Shown piece after piece: positions 1-8,833 of a stretch of DNA of 50,840 nt; positions within the stretch are counted from its first letter, which is position 1; every line of letters starts with the position of its first letter. Source of the stretch: Alphaproteobacteria bacterium (GTDB lineage Bacteria; Pseudomonadota; Alphaproteobacteria; Ferrovibrionales; Ferrovibrionaceae); contig JAHCJQ010000012.1 of NCBI GenBank assembly GCA_026126215.1, positions 1 through 50,840 on the forward strand, given 5' to 3'. A program made the position numbers and the translations under genes. Below the pieces are notes generated by a model. It saw only the letters and a list, made by a program, of their open reading frames with translations, had not been told where the DNA came from and did no database searches.

Positions 1-1114
1 CGAGGCGGAGCGGGGCGATGTCGTTGGAGAACAGGCGGTTGAGGATGTCGGTCACCGCCGAGAGCAGGACATTGTCGAAGCGCCGCCAGCGCTCGTAGCG
101 CTCCAGCACGGCGGACGAGCCCGGATCGAGGCCGAGCCGGCGCGCCTCCACCACCACCTCGGTCAGCGCCGCGACGTCGCGCAGGCCCATATTGAGGCCC
201 TGACCCGCGATCGGATGGATGCCGTGCGCCGCATCGCCGACGAGCGCCAGCCGCTCCGCCAGATAGGTCTCCGCATGGTGCAGGGCGAGCGGGTAGGACC
301 AGCGCGGCCCGACCACTTCCGTCCGCCCGAGATAATCGCCGAAGCGCCGCGCCATCTCCGCCTGGAATTCGGCCGGCCCGAGTTTCAGGATCGCCGGCGC
401 CAGCTCGGCCCGCTCGGTCCAGACCAGCGAGGAACGGTTGCCGGTCATCGGCAGGATGGCGAAGGGGCCGGCGGGGAGAAAACGCTCCTGCGCGATGCCG
501 TGATGGGGCAGTTCGTGCGCCACGGTGCAGACGATGCCGGTCTGCGGATAGGACCAGCCAAGCGTGCGGATGCCCGCCTCCTCGCGCAGGCGCGAGTTCC
601 GGCCATCGGCGCCGATGGCAAGCAGGGCGCGGATGCGCCGCCCGTCCGCCAGTTCGGCGCTGACGCCCCCTGCGCCCCGCTCGAGCCGCCGCAGCGCCGC
701 CGGCGCCAGCAGCCGCGCGCCGGGCGTTTCGACAAGCGCCGCCAGCAGCGCCAGCCGCAGCAGGCGATTCTCGATCATATGGCCGAACGGCTCGGTGCCG
801 AGTTCGCGATGGTCGTAATGCAGGAAGAGCAGGGAATCGCCGTCCGAGACCCGGATGTCCCAGATCGGCTGGCTCTCGCCCACATGCCGGGCGATGCCCA
901 CCGCCTGCAGCATCGCCATGCTGGCCCGGGCGATGGCCGAAACGCGGCCATCGAAAGCGGCGCCGGTTGCCGTGGCCGGGTCCTCGCGGTCGATGACCAC
1001 GGTCTCGACGCCGTGGCGGCCGAGCGCCACCGCCAGCGACAGGCCGACCAGCCCGCCGCCCACGATCACCACCTCGCAGCGCATCGCCGCGCCGGCTTCT
1101 GCCTCCTGCTCCAT
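1..1114 (-). CDS. UbiH/UbiF/COQ6-family FAD-dependent ubiquinone-biosynthesis hydroxylase (3' end outside window)
   Basis: Reading the minus strand from the ATG at 1112-1114 gives an uninterrupted flavoprotein monooxygenase of at least 371 residues that runs off the window edge. It shows the N-terminal FAD-binding glycine motif (VIVGGGLVG, about residues 16-24), the central DG motif (GADGRNSRLR, near 170) and the FAD ribityl motif GDAAHGIHPIAGQGLN (from about 293). This combination is typical of aromatic-ring hydroxylases that add hydroxyl groups to the ubiquinone ring precursor at the membrane. Which ring carbon it acts on cannot be decided from sequence, so UbiH, UbiF, UbiL or UbiM-type roles all remain possible. 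It is transcribed away from glnK across a 224-base gap. No clear Shine-Dalgarno precedes the start. Confidence 0.9.
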   Translation of the reverse strand, partial: MEQEAEAGAAMRCEVVIVGGGLVGLSLAVALGRHGVETVVIDREDPATATGAAFDGRVSAIARASMAMLQAVGIARHVGESQPIWDIRVSDGDSLLFLHYDHRELGTEPFGHMIENRLLRLALLAALVETPGARLLAPAALRRLERGAGGVSAELADGRRIRALLAIGADGRNSRLREEAGIRTLGWSYPQTGIVCTVAHELPHHGIAQERFLPAGPFAILPMTGNRSSLVWTERAELAPAILKLGPAEFQAEMARRFGDYLGRTEVVGPRWSYPLALHHAETYLAERLALVGDAAHGIHPIAGQGLNMGLRDVAALTEVVVEARRLGLDPGSSAVLERYERWRRFDNVLLSAVTDILNRLFSNDIAPLRL

Positions 1115-1286
1115 GGGGGGAGATAAATCGCTCGCTTGCCGCTTGTCCAGCCCGCAGCGCCCCGGCGGCCATTTGCCGCGCCGGTTGCCCGAAACTTATG
1201 CAGCCATCCGGCCGCGAGGAGCTCCGGACCCGGAAGCCCTCGGCCAAGTCCATGATTTGACGCGGAGATCCGGCGGCGGGCGAAGC

Positions 1287-1302
1287 CGGCACGGTTCTTG
1301 AT
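1287..1302 (+). promoter_or_regulatory. Candidate sigma-54 promoter for glnK
   Basis: The sequence CGGCACGGTTCTTGAT matches the -24/-12 consensus TGGCAC-N5-TTGC well: GG at 1288-1289, then ten bases, then GA at 1300-1301 where GC is expected. It lies 37 bases upstream of the glnK ATG. Nitrogen-regulated PII genes are commonly NtrC/sigma-54 dependent, which makes the site plausible. The imperfect -12 element and the absence of a clear NtrC palindrome upstream keep confidence low. Confidence 0.35.
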
Positions 1303-1338
1303 TTGTGGTGCGGACGGCAGGCAGCAATGGAGACTGGC

Positions 1339-1677
1339 ATGAAACTGGTCATGGCGATCATCAAGCCCTTCAAGCTCGACGAGGTGCGCGAGGCGCTGAC
1401 CTCGCTTGGCGTCGAGGGCCTCACCGTCACCGAGGTCAAGGGGTTCGGCCGGCAGAAAGGCCATACCGAGATCTATCGCGGTGCCGAATATGCGGTGAAC
1501 CTGCTGCCCAAGCTCAAGATCGAGGTGGCGGTGAAGTCGGACCTCGCCGCCCGGGTGGTGGAGGCGATCCAGGCGGCAGCCCGCACCGGCCAGATCGGCG
1601 ATGGCAAGATCTTCGTGCAGGATCTCGACCACGTGGTGCGCATCCGCACCGGCGAGGCGGACCAGGCGGCACTATAG
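1339..1677 (+). CDS. glnK: PII nitrogen regulatory protein, GlnK type
   Basis: The 112-residue product begins MKLVMAIIKPFKLDEVREAL and has the usual PII length. It carries the two PII signatures: the T-loop YRGAEY containing the uridylylated Tyr51, and the C-terminal block TGQIGDGKIFV. The start MKLV, the segment VNLLPK and the ending GEADQAAL resemble GlnK/GlnZ more than GlnB. PII proteins are trimers that bind ATP/ADP and 2-oxoglutarate and report nitrogen status to ammonium channels, uridylyltransferase and other partners. The ATG at 1339 is preceded by GGAG at 1329-1332; an in-frame GTG upstream would add 12 atypical residues. No amtB follows. An aminotransferase does instead, an arrangement I associate with Azospirillum glnZ. 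Confidence 0.93.
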   Translation: MKLVMAIIKPFKLDEVREALTSLGVEGLTVTEVKGFGRQKGHTEIYRGAEYAVNLLPKLKIEVAVKSDLAARVVEAIQAAARTGQIGDGKIFVQDLDHVVRIRTGEADQAAL

Positions 1678-1758
1678 GGGCGGCGCGCGGGACCTTTGAT
1701 GGCGCGGGCGGATTCGGCTATACCGGGGCGGCGACGGTTTCCATTTTGTTTCTGAACC

Positions 1759-1775
1759 GGCGGGCGAATCCCGCC
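1759..1775 (+). other. Hairpin just upstream of the aminotransferase start
   Basis: A perfect six-base-pair inverted repeat (GGCGGG, five-base loop CGAAT, CCCGCC) ends 11 bases before the ATG at 1787. There is no T-run, so it is not an intrinsic terminator. The aminotransferase has no visible Shine-Dalgarno, so the hairpin could affect initiation or act as an mRNA processing barrier. That role is inference only. Confidence 0.35.
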
Positions 1776-1786
1776 ATACTGCCCCC

Positions 1787-2980
1787 ATGCTCAATCCGCG
1801 TCTCGACCAGCTCAAGGACTATCCCTTCCAGCGCCTGCGCAACCTGCTGGAGGGCGTCAAACCGCCCGAGGGCATGCGGCCGATCGTCATGTCGATCGGC
1901 GAGCCGCAGCACGCCTATCCCGACCTGGTGGGTGACGTGCTGGCGGCGAACCGGCATCTTTATGGCAAATACCCGCCGGCCAACGGCACGGCAGAGTTGC
2001 GCGCCGCCATCGCCGACTGGCTGCGGGCGCGCTACCGGCTGCCGGAAGGCATGATCGAGGCGGAGCGCCACGTCCTGCCGCTGGCCGGCACGCGCGAGGG
2101 TCTGTTCATGCTGGCCTCCGTGGTGGTGCCGCCGGAGAAGCGCGGCCGGCAGCCGGCCGTCTGCATGCCAAACCCCTTCTACCAGTGCTATGCGGGCGCC
2201 GCGGTGACGGCGGGCGCGGAGCCGGTGTTCGTGCCGGCGCTGGCGGAACGGCATTTCCTGCCGGACTTCACCGCCCTCGCGCCGGATCTGCTGGCGCGCA
2301 CGGCGCTGGTCTATTTTTGCTCGCCGGCCAATCCGCAGGGCTCGGTCGCCGGCCTCGACTACCTGCGCGAGCTGATCCTGATGGCGCGCGAGTACGATTT
2401 CGTGCTGGCGCTCGATGAGTGCTATGCGGAGATCTACAACGACCAGCCACCGCCCGGCGGGCTCGAGGCGGCGGCTGGTCTCGGCGGCGATCTCCGCAAC
2501 CTGCTGGTCTTCCATTCGCTTTCGAAACGCTCTTCGGTGCCGGGCCTGCGTTCGGGCTTCTGCGCCGGCGATCCGGCGATCATCCAGGCTTTCGTCAAGC
2601 TGCGGGGCTATGCGAGCGCGCCCTCGCCCCTGCCGGTCTCGGCCGCCGCCGCCGCGCTCTGGCGCGAGGAAAGTCACGTGGCGGAGAACCGCCGCCTCTA
2701 TCAGGAGAAGTTCCGGCTGGCGGAAAGCGTGATCGGCAACCGCTTCGGCTTCTACAAGCCGCCGGGCGGCTTCTTCCTCTGGCTCGATGTCGGCGACGGC
2801 GCGGCGGCGGCGCGGCGGCTCTATTGCGAGGCCGCGATCACCGCGCTGCCGGGTGAGTACCTGACGCGCGACGACGGCTCGGGGTTGGCCGCCGGCAAGC
2901 CCTATCTCCGCCTGGCCCTCGTGCATGGCCTCGACGAGACGCGCGAGGCACTCGGCCGCCTGGCGGAGACACTTGGGTGA
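1787..2980 (+). CDS. dapC: PLP-dependent class I/II aminotransferase, probable succinyldiaminopimelate transaminase (DapC-like)
   Basis: The 397-residue fold-type I aminotransferase contains the Schiff-base lysine in [15 protein letters not shown] (Lys247), the substrate-binding Asn in SPANPQG (Asn182) and the PLP-contacting Asp210/Tyr213 in ALDECYAE. The start [21 protein letters not shown] is typical of the branch annotated as N-succinyl-LL-diaminopimelate aminotransferase, which makes the lysine and cell-wall precursor. Other amino-acid transaminase activities are possible in this family. It lies 109 bases after glnK and its TGA overlaps the GTG of ftsK in a GTGA junction, so the two are probably translationally coupled. 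The pairing with a PII gene suggests, but does not prove, nitrogen-linked expression. Confidence 0.8.
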   Translation: MLNPRLDQLKDYPFQRLRNLLEGVKPPEGMRPIVMSIGEPQHAYPDLVGDVLAANRHLYGKYPPANGTAELRAAIADWLRARYRLPEGMIEAERHVLPLAGTREGLFMLASVVVPPEKRGRQPAVCMPNPFYQCYAGAAVTAGAEPVFVPALAERHFLPDFTALAPDLLARTALVYFCSPANPQGSVAGLDYLRELILMAREYDFVLALDECYAEIYNDQPPPGGLEAAAGLGGDLRNLLVFHSLSKRSSVPGLRSGFCAGDPAIIQAFVKLRGYASAPSPLPVSAAAAALWREESHVAENRRLYQEKFRLAESVIGNRFGFYKPPGGFFLWLDVGDGAAAARRLYCEAAITALPGEYLTRDDGSGLAAGKPYLRLALVHGLDETREALGRLAETLG

Positions 2981-5376
2981 GGCGGGTGGTGATGGATCGG
3001 GCGGGACCCTCCTCGAAATTCACCTTCCTGCCGGAAGGGGCGCGGGAGTTTCTGCATCGGCGCATGCTGGAACTTGCCGGGCTGCTGGTCTTCCTGCTGG
3101 CCGGGCTGCTCGCGCTCGCGCTGCTGACCTACAGCCCGGCCGATCCGAGCCTGAACCATGCGACCACGCAAGCGCCGGCGAACGCGCTCGGCCTTGCCGG
3201 GGCCTATGTCGCCGATATCGTCGTCCAGGTTTTCGGGCTGGTCGGCTGGCTGATCGTTGCCGTGCTGGCCGGCTGGGCCTGGCGCATCGCGGCCCACCGC
3301 GAGATCCGCGTGCCGCTGCTGATCGCGGGCGCGGTGACCGTGCTGATCCTCCTTCCCCTCGCCGCCGCAACCTTCGCGCTGTTCGAGCCGGCACCGGGGA
3401 CGCGCTATGCCTCCGGCTATGGCGGCTGGCTCGGCACGCAGCTTCTCGGTCTCGAGGTTCTGGCCCTCTCCGCCGCCGGCATCGGCCTGCATCCGCTCAT
3501 GGCCCTGGCGATCCAGCTTCCCCTCACTCTGCTCGCGCTGTTTTTCGCCATGGGCGTGGCGCTGCCCGACTGGCTGGCGCTGTGGCAGCAGACTCGGCGC
3601 GCCTATGGCGCGACGCGCGCACTGGTCCATCGCCTGACGCGCAGCGGCGAGGAGGAGGCGGAGGAGGAGATCGCCCGCCGCCGCCGCGAGCCGGCCGGCC
3701 GGGCGCGCCGGGAACCCAGGCTCGAGACCGCGCCGAATGCGGGAGAGGAAGCGGACGAGGATGACGAGGACGAGGCGCCGCGCCGCGCCGCGCCGCGCGT
3801 CGAGGCGGCGCGCAAGCCGCGGCGCAGCCCCGCCGAGCGCCAGCCCGCGTTGCATCTCCAGCAATCGAACGAACACAAGCTGCCGCCCCTTTCCCTGCTG
3901 AGCGCGCCGGTCGAGACGCGCAAGGAGAAGGTCAACGAGGAGGCGCTGGAACAGAATGCGCGACTGCTTGAATCGACGCTCAACGATTTCGGCGTGCAGG
4001 GCCAGATCACCAAGGTCCGCCCCGGCCCGGTGGTGACGCTCTACGAACTCGAACCGGCGCCGGGCACGAAATCCTCGCGCGTCATCGGCCTGGCCGACGA
4101 TATCGCCCGCTCGATGAGCGCCGTCTCGGCGCGCGTCGCCGTCATTCCCGGGCGCAACGCCATCGGCATCGAGCTGCCCAACGCCAAACGCGAAACCGTG
4201 CTGCTGCGCGAACTGTTGGCCTCGCCGGAATACCAGAACACGACGTCGAAGCTGACGCTGGCGCTTGGCAAGGATATCGGCGGCGCGCCGGTCATTGCCG
4301 ATCTTGCCCGCATGCCGCACCTGCTGATCGCCGGAACTACCGGCTCGGGCAAGTCGGTCGGCGTCAACACCATGATCCTCTCGCTGCTCTACCGCCTCGC
4401 GCCCGAGCAGTGCCGGCTGATCATGATCGATCCGAAGATGCTGGAACTCTCGGTCTATGACGGCGTGCCGCACCTGCTGGCGCCGGTGGTGACCGAACCC
4501 GGCAAGGCGGTGGTGGCGCTGAAATGGGCGGTGCGGGAGATGGAGGACCGCTACCGCAAGATGTCGGAACTGGGCGTGCGCAACATCATCGGCTACAACG
4601 AGCGGCTGCGCGAGGCGCGCGAGAAGGACGAGAAGCTGGCGCGCACGGTGCAGACCGGCTTCGATCCGGGCACCGGCAAGCCCATCTTCGAGGAGCGCCA
4701 GCTCGACCTCACGCCGCTGCCGCTCATCGTCATCATCGTCGACGAGTTCGCCGACCTGATGATGGTGGCGGGCAAGGACATCGAAGCGTCGGTGCAGCGC
4801 CTCGCCCAGATGGCGCGCGCCGCCGGCATCCATCTGGTGATGGCGACGCAGCGTCCCTCGGTCGATGTCATCACCGGCACCATCAAGGCCAACTTTCCGA
4901 CCCGCATCAGCTTCCAGGTCACCTCGAAGATCGACAGCCGCACCATCCTCGGCGAGCAGGGCGCCGAGCAGCTTCTTGGCGCCGGCGACATGCTCTTCAT
5001 GCCCGGTGCCGGCCGCATCACGCGCGTGCATGGGCCGTTCGTCTCGGATGCCGAGGTGGAGAAGGTCGTCAAGTTCCTCAAGGACCAGGGCGAGCCCACC
5101 TATCTGGAGGCGGTGACAGAGGAGCCCGAGGGCGGCGGCCTGCCGGGCATGGGCGGGGGCAATGGCGAGCATGACGAGCTCTATGACCAGGCGGTTGCAC
5201 TGGTCTGCCGCGAGCGCAAGGCGTCCACCAGCTTCATCCAGCGGCATTTCCAGATCGGCTATAACCGCGCCGCCCGCATCGTCGACCAGATGGAGGCGGA
5301 AGGCGTGGTCGGCAAGCCGAACCATGTGGGCAAGCGCGAGGTGCTGGCGCGCGATATCGACGACCGGGAATCGTGA
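2977..5376 (+). CDS. ftsK: DNA translocase FtsK
   Basis: The 799-residue protein has the full FtsK architecture. Four membrane segments lie within about residues 31-195, followed by a charged proline/arginine-rich linker of modest length (about 210-310). The RecA-like motor has Walker A GTTGSGKS at 453-460 and Walker [10 protein letters not shown] with Asp589. The C-terminal winged-helix gamma domain (about 732-799) reads DNA polarity sequences. FtsK sits at the division septum, pumps chromosomal DNA and activates XerCD dimer resolution. The GTG start at 2977 overlaps the preceding stop by four bases; an in-frame ATG at 2992 is the alternative. Length and motifs are complete, with no sign of damage. 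Confidence 0.96.
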   Translation: MRRVVMDRAGPSSKFTFLPEGAREFLHRRMLELAGLLVFLLAGLLALALLTYSPADPSLNHATTQAPANALGLAGAYVADIVVQVFGLVGWLIVAVLAGWAWRIAAHREIRVPLLIAGAVTVLILLPLAAATFALFEPAPGTRYASGYGGWLGTQLLGLEVLALSAAGIGLHPLMALAIQLPLTLLALFFAMGVALPDWLALWQQTRRAYGATRALVHRLTRSGEEEAEEEIARRRREPAGRARREPRLETAPNAGEEADEDDEDEAPRRAAPRVEAARKPRRSPAERQPALHLQQSNEHKLPPLSLLSAPVETRKEKVNEEALEQNARLLESTLNDFGVQGQITKVRPGPVVTLYELEPAPGTKSSRVIGLADDIARSMSAVSARVAVIPGRNAIGIELPNAKRETVLLRELLASPEYQNTTSKLTLALGKDIGGAPVIADLARMPHLLIAGTTGSGKSVGVNTMILSLLYRLAPEQCRLIMIDPKMLELSVYDGVPHLLAPVVTEPGKAVVALKWAVREMEDRYRKMSELGVRNIIGYNERLREAREKDEKLARTVQTGFDPGTGKPIFEERQLDLTPLPLIVIIVDEFADLMMVAGKDIEASVQRLAQMARAAGIHLVMATQRPSVDVITGTIKANFPTRISFQVTSKIDSRTILGEQGAEQLLGAGDMLFMPGAGRITRVHGPFVSDAEVEKVVKFLKDQGEPTYLEAVTEEPEGGGLPGMGGGNGEHDELYDQAVALVCRERKASTSFIQRHFQIGYNRAARIVDQMEAEGVVGKPNHVGKREVLARDIDDRES

Positions 5377-5400
5377 AGGCAGGGACCGGGGGGAAGCGAC

Positions 5401-6003
5401 ATGGACAAGGATGTGAAGCTGCGCGAGATCTACGACGCGCCGTCGCGGATCGCGGTGGCGAAGTGCCTGCCGGCACTCGACCGCCATTGCCGCAACTTCA
5501 TCGCGCTCTCGCCCTTTCTCGTCATTGGCACCTCGCGGGGCGATGGCAGCCAGGATGTCAGCCCGCGCGGCGATCCGCCGGGCTTCGTGCGGGTGATCGA
5601 CGAGAGGACCCTGGCCATTCCCGACCGGCCGGGCAACAACCGCCTCGATTCGCTCGGCAACATCCAGGACAATCCGCGCGTCGGACTGATCTTCTTCATT
5701 CCCGGCGTGGAGGAGACCTTGCGCGTCAATGGTCGGGCGCGCATCAGCCTCGATGCCGATCTGCTCGCCGGCATGGCGGTGCAGGGCAAGCCGCCGCGCT
5801 CGGCGCTGATCGTCGAAGTCGAGGAATGCTACCTGCACTGCGCCAAGGCGCTCAAACGGGCCCGGCTGTGGGGCGCGGAACATCGTATCGAACGCAGCCG
5901 CCTGCCGACCCTCGGCCAGATGGTCGCCGACCAGACCGGGCTCGAAAAGGCAGAGGATGCCGACCGCCGGCTCGAGGAATCCTATCGCACGCGCCTTTAT
6001 TGA
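5401..6003 (+). CDS. Pyridoxamine 5'-phosphate oxidase-family FMN-binding flavoprotein (MSMEG_1061-like)
   Basis: This 200-residue protein has the split-barrel PPOX fold pattern. FLVIGTSRGDG and DVSPRGDPPGFVRVIDERTLAIPDRPGNNRLDSL-type segments mark the FMN-binding core, followed by NPRVGLIFFIPG and the C-terminal CYLHCAKALKRARLW. That set of motifs matches the PPOX subfamily named after MSMEG_1061 rather than the true PdxH enzyme of vitamin B6 synthesis. Members probably bind FMN or F420 and reduce small molecules, but the substrate is unknown. The ATG at 5401 has a GGGGGGAAG ribosome-binding site and lies 24 bases after ftsK, so cotranscription is likely. It converges on mutS with only six bases between the stops. 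Confidence 0.85.
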   Translation: MDKDVKLREIYDAPSRIAVAKCLPALDRHCRNFIALSPFLVIGTSRGDGSQDVSPRGDPPGFVRVIDERTLAIPDRPGNNRLDSLGNIQDNPRVGLIFFIPGVEETLRVNGRARISLDADLLAGMAVQGKPPRSALIVEVEECYLHCAKALKRARLWGAEHRIERSRLPTLGQMVADQTGLEKAEDADRRLEESYRTRLY

Positions 6004-6009
6004 CGAGGC

Positions 6010-8664
6010 TCAGCCGGATTTTTTCTCCAGAAGTGCCTTGAGCTGGTAGAGCAGTTCCAGCGCCTGGCGCGGCGTCAGTTCGTCGAGCAATGCTCCGGCC
6101 AGCGCCGTCTCGACCGGCGATGGCGCGGCGCGGGCTTCCTCGCGTACGGCCCGCGCCTGGAAGAGCGGCAGTTCGTCCGCGAGACGGGCTGTGGCGCCGG
6201 TCTGGCCGGCCTGCTCCAGCGCCTGCAACACTTCCCCGGCGCGACGCACCACCGGAGCCGGCAGGCCGGCGAGCTTCGCCACCTGTATGCCGTAGGACCG
6301 GTCTGCCGCGCCCGCGGTGACTTCGTGCAGGAAGATCACCTCGCCCTGCCATTCCTTGATGCGCATGGTGCGGTTGACCAGCCGCGGCAGCCGCTCAGCG
6401 AGGGCGGTCAGTTCGTGATAGTGCGTGGCGAAGAGCGCGCGCGAACGGTTGACGTCGTGCAGGTGCTCGACCGTGGCCCAGGCGATGGAAAGGCCGTCAT
6501 AGGTCGCGGTGCCGCGTCCGATCTCGTCGAGGATGACGAGGGCACGCGGTCCGGCCTGGTTCAGGATGGCGGCGGTCTCCACCATCTCCACCATGAAGGT
6601 CGAACGGCCGCGCGCCAGGTCGTCGGCGGCGCCGACCCGGCTGAACAGCCGGTCGACGATGCCGATATGGGCCGCTTCCGCCGGCACGTAGCTGCCCATC
6701 TGGGCGAGCAGGGCAATAACCGCCTGCTGGCGCAGGAAAGTGCTTTTCCCGGCCATGTTGGGGCCGGTCAGCAGCCAGAGCCGGCTGGCCTCACCCAGGT
6801 CGCAGTCGTTGGGCACGAAAGGTCCGGCCTGCGCCGCCTCCAGCGCGGCCTCGACCACCGGATGGCGGCCCTGGACGATGCGGAAGGTGTCGGAGGCGTC
6901 GATCTCCGGGCGGCACCAGCGCCGCTCCGCCGCCAGTTCGGCCAGCGAGGCGGCGACGTCGATCTCGGCGATGGCGGCCGCGGCGGCGGCGACCGGCCGC
7001 GCCTGCCCGATGACGAGGCGGGCGAGCTCGTCGAACAGTTCCAGCTCGAGCGCCAGCGCCCGGTCGGCCGCTTCCGAGATCCGCCCGGCGAGTTCGCCCA
7101 GTTCGACGGTCGAATAGCGCACGGCGTTCGCCATGGTCTGGCGATGGATGAAACCCTCGCCCATGCGTTCCGCATGGCGTGGCGTGACTTCGATGTAATA
7201 GCCAAGCACGTTGTTGTGCCGCACCTTGAGGCCCGGCACGCCGGTCTCCTCGGCATAGCGGGCCTGCAAGGCGGCGATGTGGCGCCGGCTTTCGTCGCGC
7301 AGCAGCCGCAGGTTGTCGAGCTCCGGCCTGTAGTCAGGGGCAATGAAGCCCCCGTCGCGCGCGAGCAGCGGCAGATCCGCCGCCAGCGCGAGGTCGAGTT
7401 CGGCAACCAGGTCGCCGTGCAGGCCGAGCCGCTCGGCGAGCGCTCCGAGCGGGGGCGGCGGCAGGGCGGCGGCGATGAGGTCGCGCAGGTTCCGCGTCGC
7501 GGCAAGCCCGTCGCGGATCGCCGCCAGGTCGCGCGGGCCGCCCCGGCCCAGCGAGAGCCGCGAGAGGGCCCGCTCGAGATCTGGGCAGCGGCCAAGCACA
7601 TCGCGCAGGCGCCGGCGCAGGGCCTGATCTGCCAGCAGCGCGCCCACCTGGTCGAGCCGGGCGCCGATGCGTGCCGGATCGGTCAGCGGCGCGGACAGCC
7701 GTTCCGCAAGCAGCCGGGCGCCGGCGCCCGTCACCGTCCGGTCGATCGTGTCGAGAAGACTGCCCCTGCGCGAACCCGATAGCGTCTGTGTCATCTCGAG
7801 GTTGCGCCGCGTTGCGCCGTCGATGGCCATGGCGGCCGCGTCTGTCTCATTCGCCGGTGGCTTGAGGATCGGCAGTCGGCCCTTCTGGGTCAGCTCGACA
7901 TAGCCGACCAGGGCGCCGAGCGAGGCGAGTTCCGGGCGAGCGAAGCCGCCGAGCCCGTCGAGTGTGGCCAGGCCAAACAGGTCCTTGAGCCGTGCCTGAC
8001 CGGACTGGCTGTCGAACCGGCTTGCCGGCAAGGGCGTCAGCCGCGGGCGGAAATCGGCGAGCGCCGGCGCCAGGTCCGGATGGTCGAGCAGGCTGTCGGG
8101 CAGCAGAAGCTCGCCCGGATCGATCCGTGCCAGCGCGGCGCCGATGGCGGCAGGCGCCAGCGACGCGGCGGCCAGGTCGCCGGTCGAGATATCGACCCAG
8201 GCGATGGCATACCGCCCCTCCGACCGGCCGAGCGCGGCGAGGTAATTGCGACGCCTTGCATCGAGCAGGGTCTCCTCGGTCAGGGTGCCCGGCGTGACCA
8301 GCCGCACGACGTCGCGGCGCACAACGGCCTTGGCGCCGCGCTTGCGGGCCTCCGCCGGATCCTCCACCTGCTCGCAGACGGCGACCTTGAAACCGCCGCG
8401 GATCAGGCGCGCCAGATAGGCGTCGGCGGCATGCACCGGCACGCCGCACATCTGTATATCTTCGCCATTATGCTTCCCGCGCCGTGTCAGCACGATGTCG
8501 AGTGCGCGCGCCGCGGTCACCGCATCATCGAAGAACAGCTCATAGAAGTCGCCCATCCGATAGAAGAGCAGGCTGTCCGGATGAGACGCCTTGATGGCGA
8601 GATACTGCGCCATCAGCGGCGTCGTGCCGGCATTCTCCTCTGGCGGCGGGCTGGTTTCCTGCAT
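6010..8664 (-). CDS. mutS: DNA mismatch repair protein MutS
   Basis: The 884-residue product shows the mismatch-reading motif MGDFYELF (Phe40-x-Glu42), the connector, lever and clamp region, Walker [10 protein letters not shown] at 634-642, the Walker B block [17 protein letters not shown] and the C-terminal dimerisation helix-turn-helix ending near [15 protein letters not shown]. MutS recognises mispairs and, as an ATP-driven clamp, recruits MutL. The ATG at 8664 was chosen because homologues begin shortly before [12 protein letters not shown]. The frame stays open upstream to 8925, but that extension overlaps the maeB coding sequence and is low-complexity. The gene is divergent from maeB across 169 bases. 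Confidence 0.96.
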   Translation of the reverse strand: MQETSPPPEENAGTTPLMAQYLAIKASHPDSLLFYRMGDFYELFFDDAVTAARALDIVLTRRGKHNGEDIQMCGVPVHAADAYLARLIRGGFKVAVCEQVEDPAEARKRGAKAVVRRDVVRLVTPGTLTEETLLDARRRNYLAALGRSEGRYAIAWVDISTGDLAAASLAPAAIGAALARIDPGELLLPDSLLDHPDLAPALADFRPRLTPLPASRFDSQSGQARLKDLFGLATLDGLGGFARPELASLGALVGYVELTQKGRLPILKPPANETDAAAMAIDGATRRNLEMTQTLSGSRRGSLLDTIDRTVTGAGARLLAERLSAPLTDPARIGARLDQVGALLADQALRRRLRDVLGRCPDLERALSRLSLGRGGPRDLAAIRDGLAATRNLRDLIAAALPPPPLGALAERLGLHGDLVAELDLALAADLPLLARDGGFIAPDYRPELDNLRLLRDESRRHIAALQARYAEETGVPGLKVRHNNVLGYYIEVTPRHAERMGEGFIHRQTMANAVRYSTVELGELAGRISEAADRALALELELFDELARLVIGQARPVAAAAAAIAEIDVAASLAELAAERRWCRPEIDASDTFRIVQGRHPVVEAALEAAQAGPFVPNDCDLGEASRLWLLTGPNMAGKSTFLRQQAVIALLAQMGSYVPAEAAHIGIVDRLFSRVGAADDLARGRSTFMVEMVETAAILNQAGPRALVILDEIGRGTATYDGLSIAWATVEHLHDVNRSRALFATHYHELTALAERLPRLVNRTMRIKEWQGEVIFLHEVTAGAADRSYGIQVAKLAGLPAPVVRRAGEVLQALEQAGQTGATARLADELPLFQARAVREEARAAPSPVETALAGALLDELTPRQALELLYQLKALLEKKSG

Positions 8665-8769
8665 GGCGGCAGAACCTAGCGAGAAGCGCGCCCGGAGGCC
8701 AGCCCCGCGCCCGGGCGCCTCCGGCGGGCGCGGCGGGGTCCTCGCCGGGCTTTCGTGGCAGAATTGCCT

Positions 8770-8798
8770 TTGACCGTCGTCCGGCGCTGGCCTTAAGG
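8770..8798 (+). promoter_or_regulatory. Possible housekeeping promoter for maeB
   Basis: TTGACC at 8770-8775 is a good -35 match. Seventeen bases later TTAAGG (8793-8798) is a weak -10. Alphaproteobacterial -10 elements are often degenerate, so this is the best candidate in the mutS–maeB gap, but it is not strong. Confidence 0.3.
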
Positions 8799-8833
8799 TG
8801 CTCTCTCTTGCCGAGGAGACAGCCAAAAACCCC

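Noticed and set aside
215..1126. A 303-codon plus-strand frame at the start of the window
   Set aside because: It is antisense to the FAD hydroxylase, which shows all expected motifs. The plus frame has low-complexity Arg/Gln/Ala composition.
2902..5883. A 993-codon open frame on the minus strand opposite ftsK
   Set aside because: It has no recognisable domain, is dominated by Arg/His/Ala/Asp and lies fully opposite the clear FtsK reading. It is a GC-rich codon-position shadow.
6010..6030. T-run near the 3' ends of the PPOX gene and mutS as an intrinsic terminator
   Set aside because: The T-run follows no convincing stem; the only nearby arms are three to four base pairs with almost no loop, inside mutS.
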